Shown piece by piece: positions 20,317 to 29,554 of a stretch of DNA of 64,000 nucleotides. This DNA is from Paracrocinitomix mangrovi. GTDB lineage: Bacteria > Bacteroidota > Bacteroidia > Flavobacteriales_D > Crocinitomicaceae. Each line of letters opens with the position of its first letter. Positions within the stretch are counted from its first letter, which is position 1. The position numbers were made by a program, and so were the translations under genes. Location: assembly GCF_019740355.2 (NCBI RefSeq), contig NZ_CP091819.1, positions 1,860,001 through 1,924,000 on the forward strand, given 5' to 3'. Below the pieces are notes generated by a model that searched no databases, had not been told where the DNA came from, and saw only the letters and a list, made by a program, of their open reading frames with translations.

Positions 20317-21353
20317 AACCTAACATCCTTGGCTACAAATCCGCCTGTAAAACTGTATTTATAAATTCCGGCACCATCATAAACTCTAACGGTAGATGAA
20401 GTCGTCCAACCTTCAGCATCTGTAGTCACAATAATGTTGTCTCCCACATGAATTGAATACATATTGGTATACGAACTACAATCAATTAGGGGATTACTAT
20501 CAAAAGTTTCCGTCAAGGTATTGAACCTGTAAATCCCATTCAAATTTGCATCATGGAAATAAATCATCTCGCCGTATTTAGCCCAACTACTTATTGAAAA
20601 ATCCCATTCTTCACTTACCGAATTTGTTTGGGTATCTATTCGCAACATAGCCGGAGCAATACTACCGTAATTCCCATTTGACAAAACATAAATATCACCT
20701 TGTGAATCTGTAATCATACTTGAACAATTTGTTCTACCATAAAACTGCATTTCTTCAGTTTCTGTAGTAAGATTTACAACTGAGATGGTAGAATCATAAT
20801 CAGGCCAATTTAATCCTCCCGAATTAGCAGTATAAAGATAATTCCCCACTATGGCTGCACCATCAGGGTTGGCTCCAACAGAAATGGTGTTAGTTATAGT
20901 ATTAGATTTTAAATCTACCACAGAAACAGTTCCGTCATAATTGATACTGTATGCTTTGTCATTTTGAACCTTTACAATTCTTGGCTCTCTAGCAACAGTC
21001 CCATCAAAAACAGGAATTTGTTTAACAGATTTCATGGTTCTGGCATTTACAATTTCAAGTTGACTTGACAAATCAACCGCAATAATAAAATATGCAGAAT
21101 CTCCTATTGTATAATACTCCCAATCATTCGCCAAATCACCTAAACCTCTTCCATTTTGCGTATAAAACACTTGTTGAGTTACCTGATGAGTTTCATAATC
21201 AAAAAATGAAATTGATGCATTATTCTGTTGATACAAACCTTCATTCATTACAAGGATTCCGTTATCGTAATCCCCTTTGATTACAACCGGTTCATCCTTT
21301 TTACATGACAAAAGCATAGTAGCGGAAAGGGTTGTAAAAATTAACTTTTTCAT
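20313..21353 (-). CDS. BtuG-like beta-propeller surface lipoprotein (YncE/DUF5074-like)
   Basis: Lipoprotein signal MKKLIFTTLSATMLLSC (Cys17), then a seven-blade-type beta-propeller with recurring blade motifs such as VSVVDLKSNTITNTISVG and ISVVNLTTETEEM. It starts one base after the stop of a TonB-dependent receptor gene that carries a cobalamin riboswitch. In Bacteroides, BtuG is a propeller lipoprotein that binds B12 at the surface and caps BtuB. Family, lipidation and context all fit that role, so high-affinity cobalamin capture is the best inference. No direct cobalamin-binding residue can be confirmed here. Confidence 0.8.
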   Translation of the reverse strand: MKKLIFTTLSATMLLSCKKDEPVVIKGDYDNGILVMNEGLYQQNNASISFFDYETHQVTQQVFYTQNGRGLGDLANDWEYYTIGDSAYFIIAVDLSSQLEIVNARTMKSVKQIPVFDGTVAREPRIVKVQNDKAYSINYDGTVSVVDLKSNTITNTISVGANPDGAAIVGNYLYTANSGGLNWPDYDSTISVVNLTTETEEMQFYGRTNCSSMITDSQGDIYVLSNGNYGSIAPAMLRIDTQTNSVSEEWDFSISSWAKYGEMIYFHDANLNGIYRFNTLTETFDSNPLIDCSSYTNMYSIHVGDNIIVTTDAEGWTTSSTVRVYDGAGIYKYSFTGGFVAKDVRF

Positions 21354-21354
21354 T

Positions 21355-23361
21355 TTACTTGTATTTAAATTTTAATGTGCATTGATAATATCTTCCAGGC
21401 ATTGGAAAACTTCGGACAACTTCATAATTGTTGCCTAAAACATTCATGACTTTGGCGCTAACAAACAACTTATAAGCAGTACCAAACTCAAATTCTTTTG
21501 ACAATCCTACATTCCAATCAAAGAATGGATCAAGGTGATTAATTGCAATGTTTTCATTAAGAGAATATCTCTCGCCTGTATAAATGAGATTATTAGAAAT
21601 CATCCAACCTTTCCAACTAAAATTGGCCCCAAAATTTGAAACAAGTAAAGGAGTATAAGGCAGCTGATGACCATAAGAACTACTTGTACTGTCTGTAATA
21701 TCTACAGAATGGTTGATTGTCAATGATGCAGAAACACTCCATTTAAAATCCTTTATTTCCTGGGCGTACAACATGGCCAAATCCAATCCAACCGCTTTGG
21801 TTTTACCTAAATTTTGCATACTCCAATTAAAAATATCCTTGGTAGGTATGGCTATGATTTTATTCTTTACTGCATTATAAAATCCATCTACACTCAACTC
21901 CAAAATGTTGTAATTTTTAAGATCGAATTCATGACTCAATCCGTAATTGATTAGGTGTGCGTCTTCAGGTAATAAGTTTGTGTTCCCTAAAAAATTATAA
22001 TACAAATCATTAAATGTTGGCATCCTAAACACTCTTTTATAAGAGGACCTGATTCCAAATTTGACATTATCAAACGGAAGCAATTTCAATCCTATGAATG
22101 GACTTAGTTTGGAATAATTTTTAAGCACTGTTGTATCGGCAGATCTTGCCTGATCATGAATCAATTGATGATTTACATTTGCCTCGATAATCAACTTTGG
22201 AAAATTAATCTTCATGGCAACTACAGAATTAGCTCCTGCTCTGAAAGGCTGGTTGTTGAATTCGCTACTTTTTAATTGCGAATAGTATACATCCGAACCA
22301 AAATAAAGTCTGGCTGAGAGCTTACTTAATTTTACTGAGGACATTATACCGGCCCCTAAAATTTGATTTAAATAAGAAGAGCTCCAAAAACCTTGTGAAT
22401 TGAAGTAAGTAGGATCAAAATATCTCAGATAATTGGATTGAACAAATCCATGAGATTTAATGGTCCAACTATTCTTTATTGACATAACATTTATGTCACC
22501 CCTATAATCTTCATTATATAATTTTTGATCATTTGAAGGATTATATAAAATAACTGCTCCTGGAAGTTCTTGCTGATTGTTATTGAAGTAAAAGCTTCCT
22601 CTTAACATCCCATTTTTAAACTTATACCCCATTCCAATTCTACCTTTATAATTGAAAATTTGAGAATTGATTCTGCTCAACTTTACATTGGAACCTGACA
22701 AATCATAATTAAAGTCATATTCTCCTGAACCGTACTTTGAAAACAATTGGGTTCCAACAAACACTTTATTACCAAGCGGCACTTTAACTATTGCTCCTGA
22801 TTCGTAACTATTAATAGAAGTAACATTTTGATACAGTTCAGCATTGAAGGTGGTGTCAAAAGACATCAACTTTGAGTTTATTTGAATGGTATTCGCCGGG
22901 ATATAAGCAGAAGCCATAGCTAAATATACTTGAGGCTGTCCACTGGTAAACAACACTTCTTTCAAACCAAAAGACTCAAATTGTGACAGATTAATGGTAC
23001 CAACTTGTGTATTTTGCTGACTATTTCCATCTAACAAAACTCCTGTATGTGAAGAACCTAAACTCCTATATGAAATAGTTTTAACACCACCTATTCCACC
23101 ATAATCTTTTATAAGTGAACCGGGAATCACTTTTAAAGCTCCACCAACATCTCTAACTCCAAGGAATTCAATTTTTTTATTGGACAATAGGTAAGAAGGT
23201 GCAGTTGTTTCAATTTGAGAAACACGCGCATCTGCCCTCACCATTTCAATGGTAACCGGATTTAAAGTGTGTGAAGTGTCTTGAGCAGAAACTTGATTCG
23301 TCTGCAAAAAAAACAACAATACACACCATTCTCTTTTAAATATCTGTCCTAATAGACTCAA
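21355..23361 (-). CDS. btuB: BtuB-like TonB-dependent cobalamin receptor
   Basis: Outer-membrane TonB-dependent receptor of 668 residues, compact like BtuB. The signal sequence ends near QVSAQ, a TonB-box-like LNPVTIEM follows, and then a plug domain (about 50-165) with GGVKTISYRSLGSSHTGVLLDG. The rest is a 22-strand-type barrel. No carboxypeptidase-like extension is present, unlike the other receptors in this window. The best start is TTG, because no ATG before the signal sequence is in frame. A cobalamin riboswitch precedes it, which gives the substrate assignment, and a BtuG-like gene follows immediately. Confidence 0.9.
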   Translation of the reverse strand: MSLLGQIFKREWCVLLFFLQTNQVSAQDTSHTLNPVTIEMVRADARVSQIETTAPSYLLSNKKIEFLGVRDVGGALKVIPGSLIKDYGGIGGVKTISYRSLGSSHTGVLLDGNSQQNTQVGTINLSQFESFGLKEVLFTSGQPQVYLAMASAYIPANTIQINSKLMSFDTTFNAELYQNVTSINSYESGAIVKVPLGNKVFVGTQLFSKYGSGEYDFNYDLSGSNVKLSRINSQIFNYKGRIGMGYKFKNGMLRGSFYFNNNQQELPGAVILYNPSNDQKLYNEDYRGDINVMSIKNSWTIKSHGFVQSNYLRYFDPTYFNSQGFWSSSYLNQILGAGIMSSVKLSKLSARLYFGSDVYYSQLKSSEFNNQPFRAGANSVVAMKINFPKLIIEANVNHQLIHDQARSADTTVLKNYSKLSPFIGLKLLPFDNVKFGIRSSYKRVFRMPTFNDLYYNFLGNTNLLPEDAHLINYGLSHEFDLKNYNILELSVDGFYNAVKNKIIAIPTKDIFNWSMQNLGKTKAVGLDLAMLYAQEIKDFKWSVSASLTINHSVDITDSTSSSYGHQLPYTPLLVSNFGANFSWKGWMISNNLIYTGERYSLNENIAINHLDPFFDWNVGLSKEFEFGTAYKLFVSAKVMNVLGNNYEVVRSFPMPGRYYQCTLKFKYK

Positions 23362-23461
23362 ACTATACTATTTAAAAGGAATAGAAACAGAGATCAAGTG
23401 ATGAATTTCAATTCTTCACTCAAACTTGCTTTTATCCCGAAAGCGTTGTTTAATATGAATG

Positions 23462-23618
23462 ATGGCAGGTCTTCTGACTCACTCCCTGGCCTTGCTACCT
23501 TCCCATTCGAACAGAACGAACAGTGGTAATCAGCAAGGTTTCGGAGCTTACAGCTGCGGGAACAGTACAGGAATTTCACCTGTTTCCCTTTTAACCATGT
23601 ATAAAACATGGACCAAAA
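23462..23618 (-). ncRNA. Cobalamin (B12) riboswitch
   Basis: On the minus strand the conserved elements appear in order: GGGAAACAGGTGAAATTCC, CTGTTCCCGCAGCTGTAA, a CCACTG segment, GGGAAGG, and GAGTCAGAAGACCTGCC at the 3' side. This is the standard cobalamin aptamer arrangement. The 3' edge lies 100 bases before the BtuB-like start. B12 binding should reduce expression of the receptor and the BtuG-like gene. I see no clear terminator in the expression platform, so translational control is more likely. Confidence 0.95.
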
Positions 23619-23625
23619 CTCAAGG

Positions 23626-23633
23626 CAAAAGTA
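23626..23633 (-). promoter_or_regulatory. Putative -7 box upstream of the cobalamin riboswitch
   Basis: TACTTTTG on the minus strand fits TAnnTTTG and lies just upstream of the aptamer, at the spacing expected for transcription to begin a few bases before it. No exact -33 TTTG was found. Confidence 0.45.
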
Positions 23634-23950
23634 CTTAAATAAACTCCATAAAAACACACTTATTTAGGATTCCAATTTTAATTATTTTTTGAAAAATCAA
23701 CATGAAAAGCAACCATTCAAGAACTCCTATCGTTTATTAGATGTTGCAAAGAAATTGAATATTTACTTATTTATTTGATTTTTAACCATTTAAAAAATTT
23801 ATTTGCTTATTGAAAAATTTCTAAACCCTTCGATAAAATTTAATTATCGCTATTCAATTATCTAACTAAGCAATTCCAAATTCATTTAATTATTTGATTT
23901 AACATTCCAATAATTGGACTTGGAAAAGTATTGCCTAAACTTTTACAAAA
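23634..23950. other. A+T-rich intergenic region between divergent genes
   Basis: No gene is visible. The stretch is very A+T-rich, with repeated TTATTTGATTT-like words and a small perfect hairpin CGATAA-AATTTAA-TTATCG at 23831-23849. It must hold the promoter of the small exported protein gene that starts at 23951, but I found no convincing TAnnTTTG box for it. Confidence 0.5.
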
Positions 23951-24379
23951 ATGAAACTGAACTATATAACTTTCATATTAATCAATATCCTCTCAATTAG
24001 CTTATTTGCTAATTCAAACACCAATTCATCAATCTTTCAGATCAATGAAGAAACTGAACTTGAAGCATTTTTTGATGATCATGCTGATTTCAATAAATCT
24101 GTTGATGAATTCACTGTAGTTGAATTCACTTTATCTAGAGTTTTAAACTCAAATGAAGAAAAAGAAATGAATGAATTAAACTCTGAAAATGCCGAACGAA
24201 TCAAAATTGAAGTAAACGGCTTGCAAGTTAAAATTAGCTTAAAGAGTGATATCAGTAATTCTAATGTATGGGCCAAAATATTCCATACAATCGGAATATC
24301 ACAATACACTTTCGGAGACAAGACTGATCAAATAAAACAACCATTTGACGTTTTCGCTAACCATTTCAAATTAAAATAA
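23951..24379 (+). CDS. Small exported hypothetical protein
   Basis: 142 residues with a signal peptide (MKLNYITFILINILSISLFA) and a strongly acidic mature part, including EETELEAFFDDHADF and a central NEEKEMNELNSENAE stretch. I do not recognise a family, and no sorting domain or Cys is present. It lies 18 bases before the large T9SS type B gene, so the two are likely co-transcribed and it may assist or accompany that secreted protein. Confidence 0.6.
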   Translation: MKLNYITFILINILSISLFANSNTNSSIFQINEETELEAFFDDHADFNKSVDEFTVVEFTLSRVLNSNEEKEMNELNSENAERIKIEVNGLQVKISLKSDISNSNVWAKIFHTIGISQYTFGDKTDQIKQPFDVFANHFKLK

Positions 24380-24397
24380 CCTTAATCTACCCCCAAA

Positions 24398-27304
24398 ATG
24401 AAATCTATAATATTTATCATATCATTTTTTATATCAACTGTTGGATTTTCGCAGTTGTATTGTACAAATGCACCATATGGAGGTGTACTTTCAAATTACG
24501 GTACTGGTCAAGTAGAAGACTCAGTATATTATTTCTGTACAGATCCTGTATTAGCCTCATTAGAAGTAATACCTGAAGGTGGTGTAGCCGGATGGACGTT
24601 TGACTGGCAAGAATACAGTAGCAACTCCAATTCCTGGACTCCACTTATTACTGAATCAAATGTTCCAGTTTCAACAATTGATGTTCCAGAAGGAGGATAC
24701 CGTGTTACTGTTACTGATGGATTAGGAGAAATTGTAGGATGCTACAGACTTTGGATTGTAAAAGTAATAACTCCGGCCATAGGCTCATCACTTACGGTTA
24801 CCGCAACTCCATTTGGTTGTACAGGTGTCCAACTTGATGCCAACTTCACTCCTGGCACACCTGCCGTTACAACACCTTATTACGCACCACCAGCAGAACC
24901 TATCTATGTAGATAGCAGCACTGAAATAACTGTATCCTTCTCAGCACAGCACACTTATGTATCAGATTTAGGATACTATTTAATAGGACCAGCATCCTGC
25001 GGAAGCCCCGTAGTTGCTTTATCACCTGTAAACTATCAAATTGGGTTACCTATGAATTGCAATTCTGGGAACAATGTTGATAGCTTAACTTTTAATTCCC
25101 TATCAACAGCACTATTTAATGTGTGTAACACTCCAACACCATTATCAGGGACATACGGCGTTCAAGGAAACGGAGCACCAATTGATTGGTCACCTATATT
25201 TGGATGTGATGCAACTGATCCGGGTTGGCAAGTACAAATCTTTGATTGTGTTGGTTTAGATATTGGATTCCTTACAGAAGCAAATGTTTCTTTTACAGGA
25301 CAATCTGTATGTGGTGATACTGTCACTCAAAACTATGCTTCAGGACCTATTATGGAACCAATTAATGACAACGCTTGCAACACTTTTGCCGCAGCAACAT
25401 ATACTGTTCCGGTTGCACCGGCTACTCCGGTAACGTGTACTCCGGTTTATGAATGGAATGCTAATCCTTACTTTTTTATTGCCGACTCAATGGGAGGTCC
25501 TAGTATTATAATCGATCCTGCCCCAACTGTTGCTACTTACTTCACTTATGATTTAGTTCAGGCATGTGATGATCCGGGAGGAGGAGCCTGTGGAATTCCG
25601 GGACAATGGAACAATGGAGCATGGTTTTATCCTGCCCCACCACAACAACTTTATGTAAATGGTCCTTCTACTTTATGTGTAGGAGATCCTCAAGCTCAAC
25701 TTTTTGCTGACATACCTGGAGGTATTTGGACAGGACCTGGTATTACAGATCCAGTAAACGGAATATTTGACCCATCAATTGCGGGAGTTGGAATTCACAC
25801 ATTTATTTATGATGTAATGACCCAATGTGGTCCATTAACGGACGTAGTAGTTGTAGAAGTTACTGATCAAGCTAGTCCAAATCTCAGTGGGCCTTCACAA
25901 ACTTGTTTAAATGATACTCCATTGAACTTCACTTCGGATATTCCAGGAGGAATCTGGAGCGGAACTGGAATTACAGATCCAGTTAATGGGACTTTTGATC
26001 CAAGTATAGCAGGAGTTGGTAATCATTCAATTTTGTATACTCCAAACTCAACTTGTGTAGGTCCACAAACTATCGTTATTGAAGTTACTCAACCTTCAAC
26101 TGCATCTTTAAATGCTTTACCAATAATCTGTGTTGATGCAGGATTACAAGATTTTGCTCCTTCAATTTCAGGTGGAGATTGGATAGGAGCCGGAATGTTG
26201 CCTACCGGATACTTTAATCCGGGTGTTGCTGGAATTGGAATTCATCAAATAGGATATGTACCGCCTGGAACTTGTACAGATACAACATGGATAACAGTAG
26301 AAGTTATACAACCTGTCCCTGTTGACGTTAATGGATTTGCTGCTGTATGTTTAAATGCAGATAGCCTTGTTCTTCCTGATCCCGCAGGAAACGGAACATG
26401 GAGTGGAACAGGAGTAGTACCTGGTAACATTTTTGTACCAAGCATGGCAGGTGAAGGAATATTTAACCTTTCGTATGATGTGCCAGCAAATTGTACTGCT
26501 CCGGGAACTTATACAGTTGAAGTATTACCGGTTCCACCTTCAGCATTTACATCTGACATTACAGAATCATGTGCGCCAGGTGAGTTTTTACTAAGTCCAA
26601 CAAATCAAAATCAACTTTGGAATTATGATTGGAGTGTAAATGGAAACAATTATAATGGAGGAACTTACACTCTAAATAATGCAGGAGTTGGTACCTATTC
26701 AATTTCACTTACAGTTACTGATGCAAATGGATGTTCTACAACAACAGAAAAAATAGATTATCTAATTGTACACGACAGCCCTGTTGCAGAATTTAGTACT
26801 TCAGCTGTTTCATTTTACAACACCACAGTTGACTTTACTAACTTGTCTTCTGGTGCCACAAACTATAACTGGAATTTTGCCGGATTAGGAAATAGCACTG
26901 AAACAAATCCAACCTTTACTTTTCCTAATGCTACCGCCGGAGATTATGAAGTTTGTTTAATAGCAACCAATGCTTTTGGCTGTATAGATTCAACCTGTGC
27001 TCACATAATTATAGAGCAAAATGGAACATGTTATGCTCCAAACTCATTTAGTCCAAATGGCGACAGCAAAAACGAAATATTTCTGCCGATACTTTCTGGT
27101 TATGCTACTGATTCTTATAGCTTAAGCATATACAATAGATGGGGAGAACAACTATTTCAAACCAACGATATTAATAGAGGTTGGGATGGTACTCATGAAG
27201 GAAGTTTAGTACAAGACGGTGTGTATATTTGGAAAATATCAGCAATTGAAATCAGTACAGATTTACCGATAGAACTGACAGGTCATGTTACCTTAATCAA
27301 GTAA
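24398..27304 (+). CDS. Large PKD/repeat adhesin-like protein with T9SS type B (CHU_C) sorting domain
   Basis: 968-residue secreted protein. The signal peptide is MKSIIFIISFFISTVGFS. An N-terminal half contains a proprotein-convertase P-like beta domain (about 170-305, with VSDLGYYLIGPASCG and GWQVQIFDCVG). Four tandem beta repeats of about 75 residues follow (about 425-710), each with a GG(I/D/N)W-G-G-hydrophobic core such as IPGGIWTGPGITDPVNG. A PKD-like domain contains YNWNFAGLG. The CHU_C module (CYAPNSFSPNGDSKNEIF to the end) is the type B T9SS signal. Probable surface adhesin or matrix protein, ligand unknown. Confidence 0.88.
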   Translation: MKSIIFIISFFISTVGFSQLYCTNAPYGGVLSNYGTGQVEDSVYYFCTDPVLASLEVIPEGGVAGWTFDWQEYSSNSNSWTPLITESNVPVSTIDVPEGGYRVTVTDGLGEIVGCYRLWIVKVITPAIGSSLTVTATPFGCTGVQLDANFTPGTPAVTTPYYAPPAEPIYVDSSTEITVSFSAQHTYVSDLGYYLIGPASCGSPVVALSPVNYQIGLPMNCNSGNNVDSLTFNSLSTALFNVCNTPTPLSGTYGVQGNGAPIDWSPIFGCDATDPGWQVQIFDCVGLDIGFLTEANVSFTGQSVCGDTVTQNYASGPIMEPINDNACNTFAAATYTVPVAPATPVTCTPVYEWNANPYFFIADSMGGPSIIIDPAPTVATYFTYDLVQACDDPGGGACGIPGQWNNGAWFYPAPPQQLYVNGPSTLCVGDPQAQLFADIPGGIWTGPGITDPVNGIFDPSIAGVGIHTFIYDVMTQCGPLTDVVVVEVTDQASPNLSGPSQTCLNDTPLNFTSDIPGGIWSGTGITDPVNGTFDPSIAGVGNHSILYTPNSTCVGPQTIVIEVTQPSTASLNALPIICVDAGLQDFAPSISGGDWIGAGMLPTGYFNPGVAGIGIHQIGYVPPGTCTDTTWITVEVIQPVPVDVNGFAAVCLNADSLVLPDPAGNGTWSGTGVVPGNIFVPSMAGEGIFNLSYDVPANCTAPGTYTVEVLPVPPSAFTSDITESCAPGEFLLSPTNQNQLWNYDWSVNGNNYNGGTYTLNNAGVGTYSISLTVTDANGCSTTTEKIDYLIVHDSPVAEFSTSAVSFYNTTVDFTNLSSGATNYNWNFAGLGNSTETNPTFTFPNATAGDYEVCLIATNAFGCIDSTCAHIIIEQNGTCYAPNSFSPNGDSKNEIFLPILSGYATDSYSLSIYNRWGEQLFQTNDINRGWDGTHEGSLVQDGVYIWKISAIEISTDLPIELTGHVTLIK

Positions 27305-27314
27305 CTATAAATTA

Positions 27315-27662
27315 TTAATCAAATGAAAGCTCTTCTGAAGGATTCCAGAAGAGCTTTTTAAATTCTTGGACCTGATCATTAACAACTTTGATTCCTTCTG
27401 CCTCTAGTCTTTCTTGCATTGTATTGGGTGTTTCAAAATGCATTTTACCACTTAACAAACCATTTCTGTTAACCACTCTGTGCGCCGGAATACTAATACT
27501 ATTCTTGTGAGATGCATTCATAGCCCAACCAACAAGTCTGCTAGATCGAGCTGCTCCTAAATACTTGGCTATGGCACCATAAGAGGTGACCCTACCTTCA
27601 GGTATTAATGCTACTACTTGGAAGACGTCTTGAAAGAAATCTTTTTTTGAATCCAATTCCAA
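27315..27662 (-). CDS. Alkyltransferase-like (ATL) DNA-binding protein, MGMT family
   Basis: 115-residue member of the O6-alkylguanine-DNA alkyltransferase fold: IPEGRVTSYGAIAKYLG (20-36) and SSRLVGWAMNA are conserved. The active-site PCHRV motif is PAHRV, with Ala60 replacing the nucleophilic Cys, so it cannot accept alkyl groups. Such ATL proteins bind alkylated guanine and hand the lesion to nucleotide excision repair, and an Ala variant is known in Thermus. Its start lies 49 bases inside the 3' end of the preceding hypothetical gene. A terminator for the convergent gene lies within its last codons. Confidence 0.88.
   Translation of the reverse strand: MELDSKKDFFQDVFQVVALIPEGRVTSYGAIAKYLGAARSSRLVGWAMNASHKNSISIPAHRVVNRNGLLSGKMHFETPNTMQERLEAEGIKVVNDQVQEFKKLFWNPSEELSFD
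27326..27359 (+). terminator. Terminator of the T9SS type B gene, embedded in the convergent ATL coding sequence
   Basis: AAAGCTCTTCTG (27326-27337) and CAGAAGAGCTTT (27346-27357) form a perfect 12-bp stem with an 8-base loop, followed by TT on the plus strand. It lies 22 bases beyond the type B gene stop and inside the last codons of the minus-strand ATL gene. Confidence 0.75.
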
Positions 27663-28141
27663 AACTTATGAAGTGAATTAGGTTGACTTTTAGATTGATC
27701 AGCATTCACCCAATAAAAGTTATCATTCTTCAATTTTGCAAACAACATAGGTTCTGTTTCCTTTGCCAACCACTTATGTCTTGGCAACAAAATCATAAAC
27801 CCTCTAAAATTAGCGTTCAAATATGTTTGCTCGCTTTTGATTGAAAGAATCGTTTGAATTGAAAAATCTTGATTATAATTAGATGAATCAACTAGCTTTT
27901 TGGCAGATAAAAAACCTTTTTTCACTAGCTGTTTTTTAGAGAAAATACGGTCAAAATCTAAGCGTAATTCGTCAACATCACTTATTAGACCTTTGTTCTG
28001 AGCATAGATTTCAAGCATGATTTGCTCTTCCTCTAATTGCTCACCAAAAAACAAATTTTTGATTTCACTCACCGCCTCTTCTTCATTCGAAATTTGAATA
28101 GAAGAAAGTTCCCCCTCGCTATAAAATCTGGCTAATTTCAA
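27614..28141 (-). CDS. Hypothetical protein
   Basis: 175 residues, cytosolic by absence of signal or membrane segments. I do not recognise the family. The N-terminal half is acidic (EEEAVSEIKNLFFGEQLEEEQ), the C-terminal half basic with aromatic residues (FWNWIQKKISFK). Its 3' end overlaps the start of the ATL gene by 49 bases, so the two probably form one transcript. The overlap is unusually long, and a frameshift or a later true start of the ATL gene could also explain it. Confidence 0.6.
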   Translation of the reverse strand: MKLARFYSEGELSSIQISNEEEAVSEIKNLFFGEQLEEEQIMLEIYAQNKGLISDVDELRLDFDRIFSKKQLVKKGFLSAKKLVDSSNYNQDFSIQTILSIKSEQTYLNANFRGFMILLPRHKWLAKETEPMLFAKLKNDNFYWVNADQSKSQPNSLHKFWNWIQKKISFKTSSK

Positions 28142-28265
28142 AGTAATAAGTGTTTAATTCTAATATTAAAACGTCTTAAAATATTGACGGTTGCCAGTAA
28201 ATTAAAGAAAAATGGGCAAACAAAGCAACAGTTTGTCGATTAAATTTAGGCTAAGAAAATCCTAA

Positions 28266-28946
28266 TTAATTGATTCTGAACTTAACATACTTAATATCAT
28301 GTCCTTTTTCAGAGAAAATTTGTTCGTAATGAGTTTTTATTTCTAAAATTTCACGTGTATCGACATCTAAATTTTCAACCAACTCACCATACAAATCCCA
28401 ACTTTTGCTAATTAATTCATATTGATGTTCATCAATTTGTTCAAGCGTAGAAGCAAACAACCAAGAGCTATCTGTTTTGAGGTGAACAATTCCCCCAGGC
28501 TTTAAAAACTTTCTATAACGATCAATAAACAATTTTGAAGTAAGTCTCTTTCTTGGCTTTCTTGGCTGAGGATCTGAAAAAGTAAGCCATATTTCACTGA
28601 TTTCATTTGGCGCAAAAAAGCTTTCTATAAAATCAATTCTTGTTCTTAAAAATGCCACATTAGACATTTTTTCTTCCCTTACTGTATTGGCTCCATACCA
28701 AATTCGTGCTCCTTTTATATCAACACCTAAAAAATTTTTATCCGGAAATTTTCTTCCCATCCCAACAGCATACTCACCTTTTCCACAACCTAGTTCCAAT
28801 ACTATGGGCGAATCATTTTTAAAAATCTCTTTGGCCCATTTTCCTTTTAATGGAAACTGTTTATTCTTTATCTCCTCCATGGTAGGTTCAACAACCCAGT
28901 CCATGGTTTTGATATCTTCAAATCTGATGAGCTTCTTTTTAGGCAT
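28266..28946 (-). CDS. trmB: tRNA (guanine-N7-)-methyltransferase TrmB
   Basis: SAM-dependent m7G46 methylation of tRNA. 226 residues with the Rossmann motif I VLELGCGKGEYAVGMG, motif II NFLGVDIKGARIW, WLTFSDPQPRKPRKRL at the catalytic region and HLKTDSSWLF. The length is normal. It is two bases downstream of the HEAT-like gene, suggesting co-transcription. Confidence 0.95.
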   Translation of the reverse strand: MPKKKLIRFEDIKTMDWVVEPTMEEIKNKQFPLKGKWAKEIFKNDSPIVLELGCGKGEYAVGMGRKFPDKNFLGVDIKGARIWYGANTVREEKMSNVAFLRTRIDFIESFFAPNEISEIWLTFSDPQPRKPRKRLTSKLFIDRYRKFLKPGGIVHLKTDSSWLFASTLEQIDEHQYELISKSWDLYGELVENLDVDTREILEIKTHYEQIFSEKGHDIKYVKFRIN

Positions 28947-28948
28947 GA

Positions 28949-29497
28949 CTACAAATTGTCATTCATTTGTTGAAGAATAACAACAATCTCCTTAATAAGA
29001 TTCACTTTTGAATCATCATTATCATTGTTGTCAACCAAATAGGCATTAAATACCATTATCGCATCTAAAATATGCTCTTCCTCCAATTGCTCCTCAATAT
29101 TTTCAATAATAGTAATGCATTCCATAGCATCCATAAAATCTCCCTCAACTGTAGCAGTTGCAATAATACCAAGGTATGGTCTGTAATCCAATCCTGAATT
29201 CCAAATTGATGCAAGCAATATCTGTCTAACATCTTTGTAATCCGGATTTTCAAGACATTTTGCAACTTGTGCAGGTACTTTGGAAGACTTTATTGTGTTT
29301 AAAAGTTCAGTAATCTCATATTTCACTGAATCAAAAGATGAAGCAGCAAGTACTTGTACCAAAGGCTCAATTACTGTTTCATCTCCATGAACTTTTAGAG
29401 ACTTGATTGCTTGCAATTGCTTTTGCTCGTCTTTTGAAGCTAATAAAGACAGTAATTCCTTTACTTTCTTATTTTTTTGTGAATCTTTTTCTGCCAT
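28949..29497 (-). CDS. HEAT-repeat-like cytosolic protein
   Basis: About 182 residues from the ATG giving MAEKDSQKNKKVKELLSLLA. The upstream MCPNFI extension is possible but weaker. Helical repeats of HEAT/armadillo character are visible: KQLQAIKSLKVHGDETVIEPL, SFDSVKYEITELLNTI and KDVRQILLASIWNSG. Such proteins usually act as protein-binding scaffolds. No enzyme motif is present. It sits directly upstream of trmB and downstream of rnpB on the same strand, so an RNA-related role is possible but only by context. Confidence 0.7.
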   Translation of the reverse strand: MAEKDSQKNKKVKELLSLLASKDEQKQLQAIKSLKVHGDETVIEPLVQVLAASSFDSVKYEITELLNTIKSSKVPAQVAKCLENPDYKDVRQILLASIWNSGLDYRPYLGIIATATVEGDFMDAMECITIIENIEEQLEEEHILDAIMVFNAYLVDNNDNDDSKVNLIKEIVVILQQMNDNL

Positions 29498-29554
29498 AAT
29501 AAAATTGGGGCACAAAGATAGTTATAGTTGAAACGATAATCCAAAAAATAAATA

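Noticed and set aside
23394-23657. Minus-strand open frame across the cobalamin riboswitch
   Set aside because: The bases are conserved aptamer RNA, which explains the open frame.
25670-26530. CRISPR-like regular repeats
   Set aside because: The repetition is in protein-coding sequence of a beta-module protein, with diverged copies and no spacer pattern.
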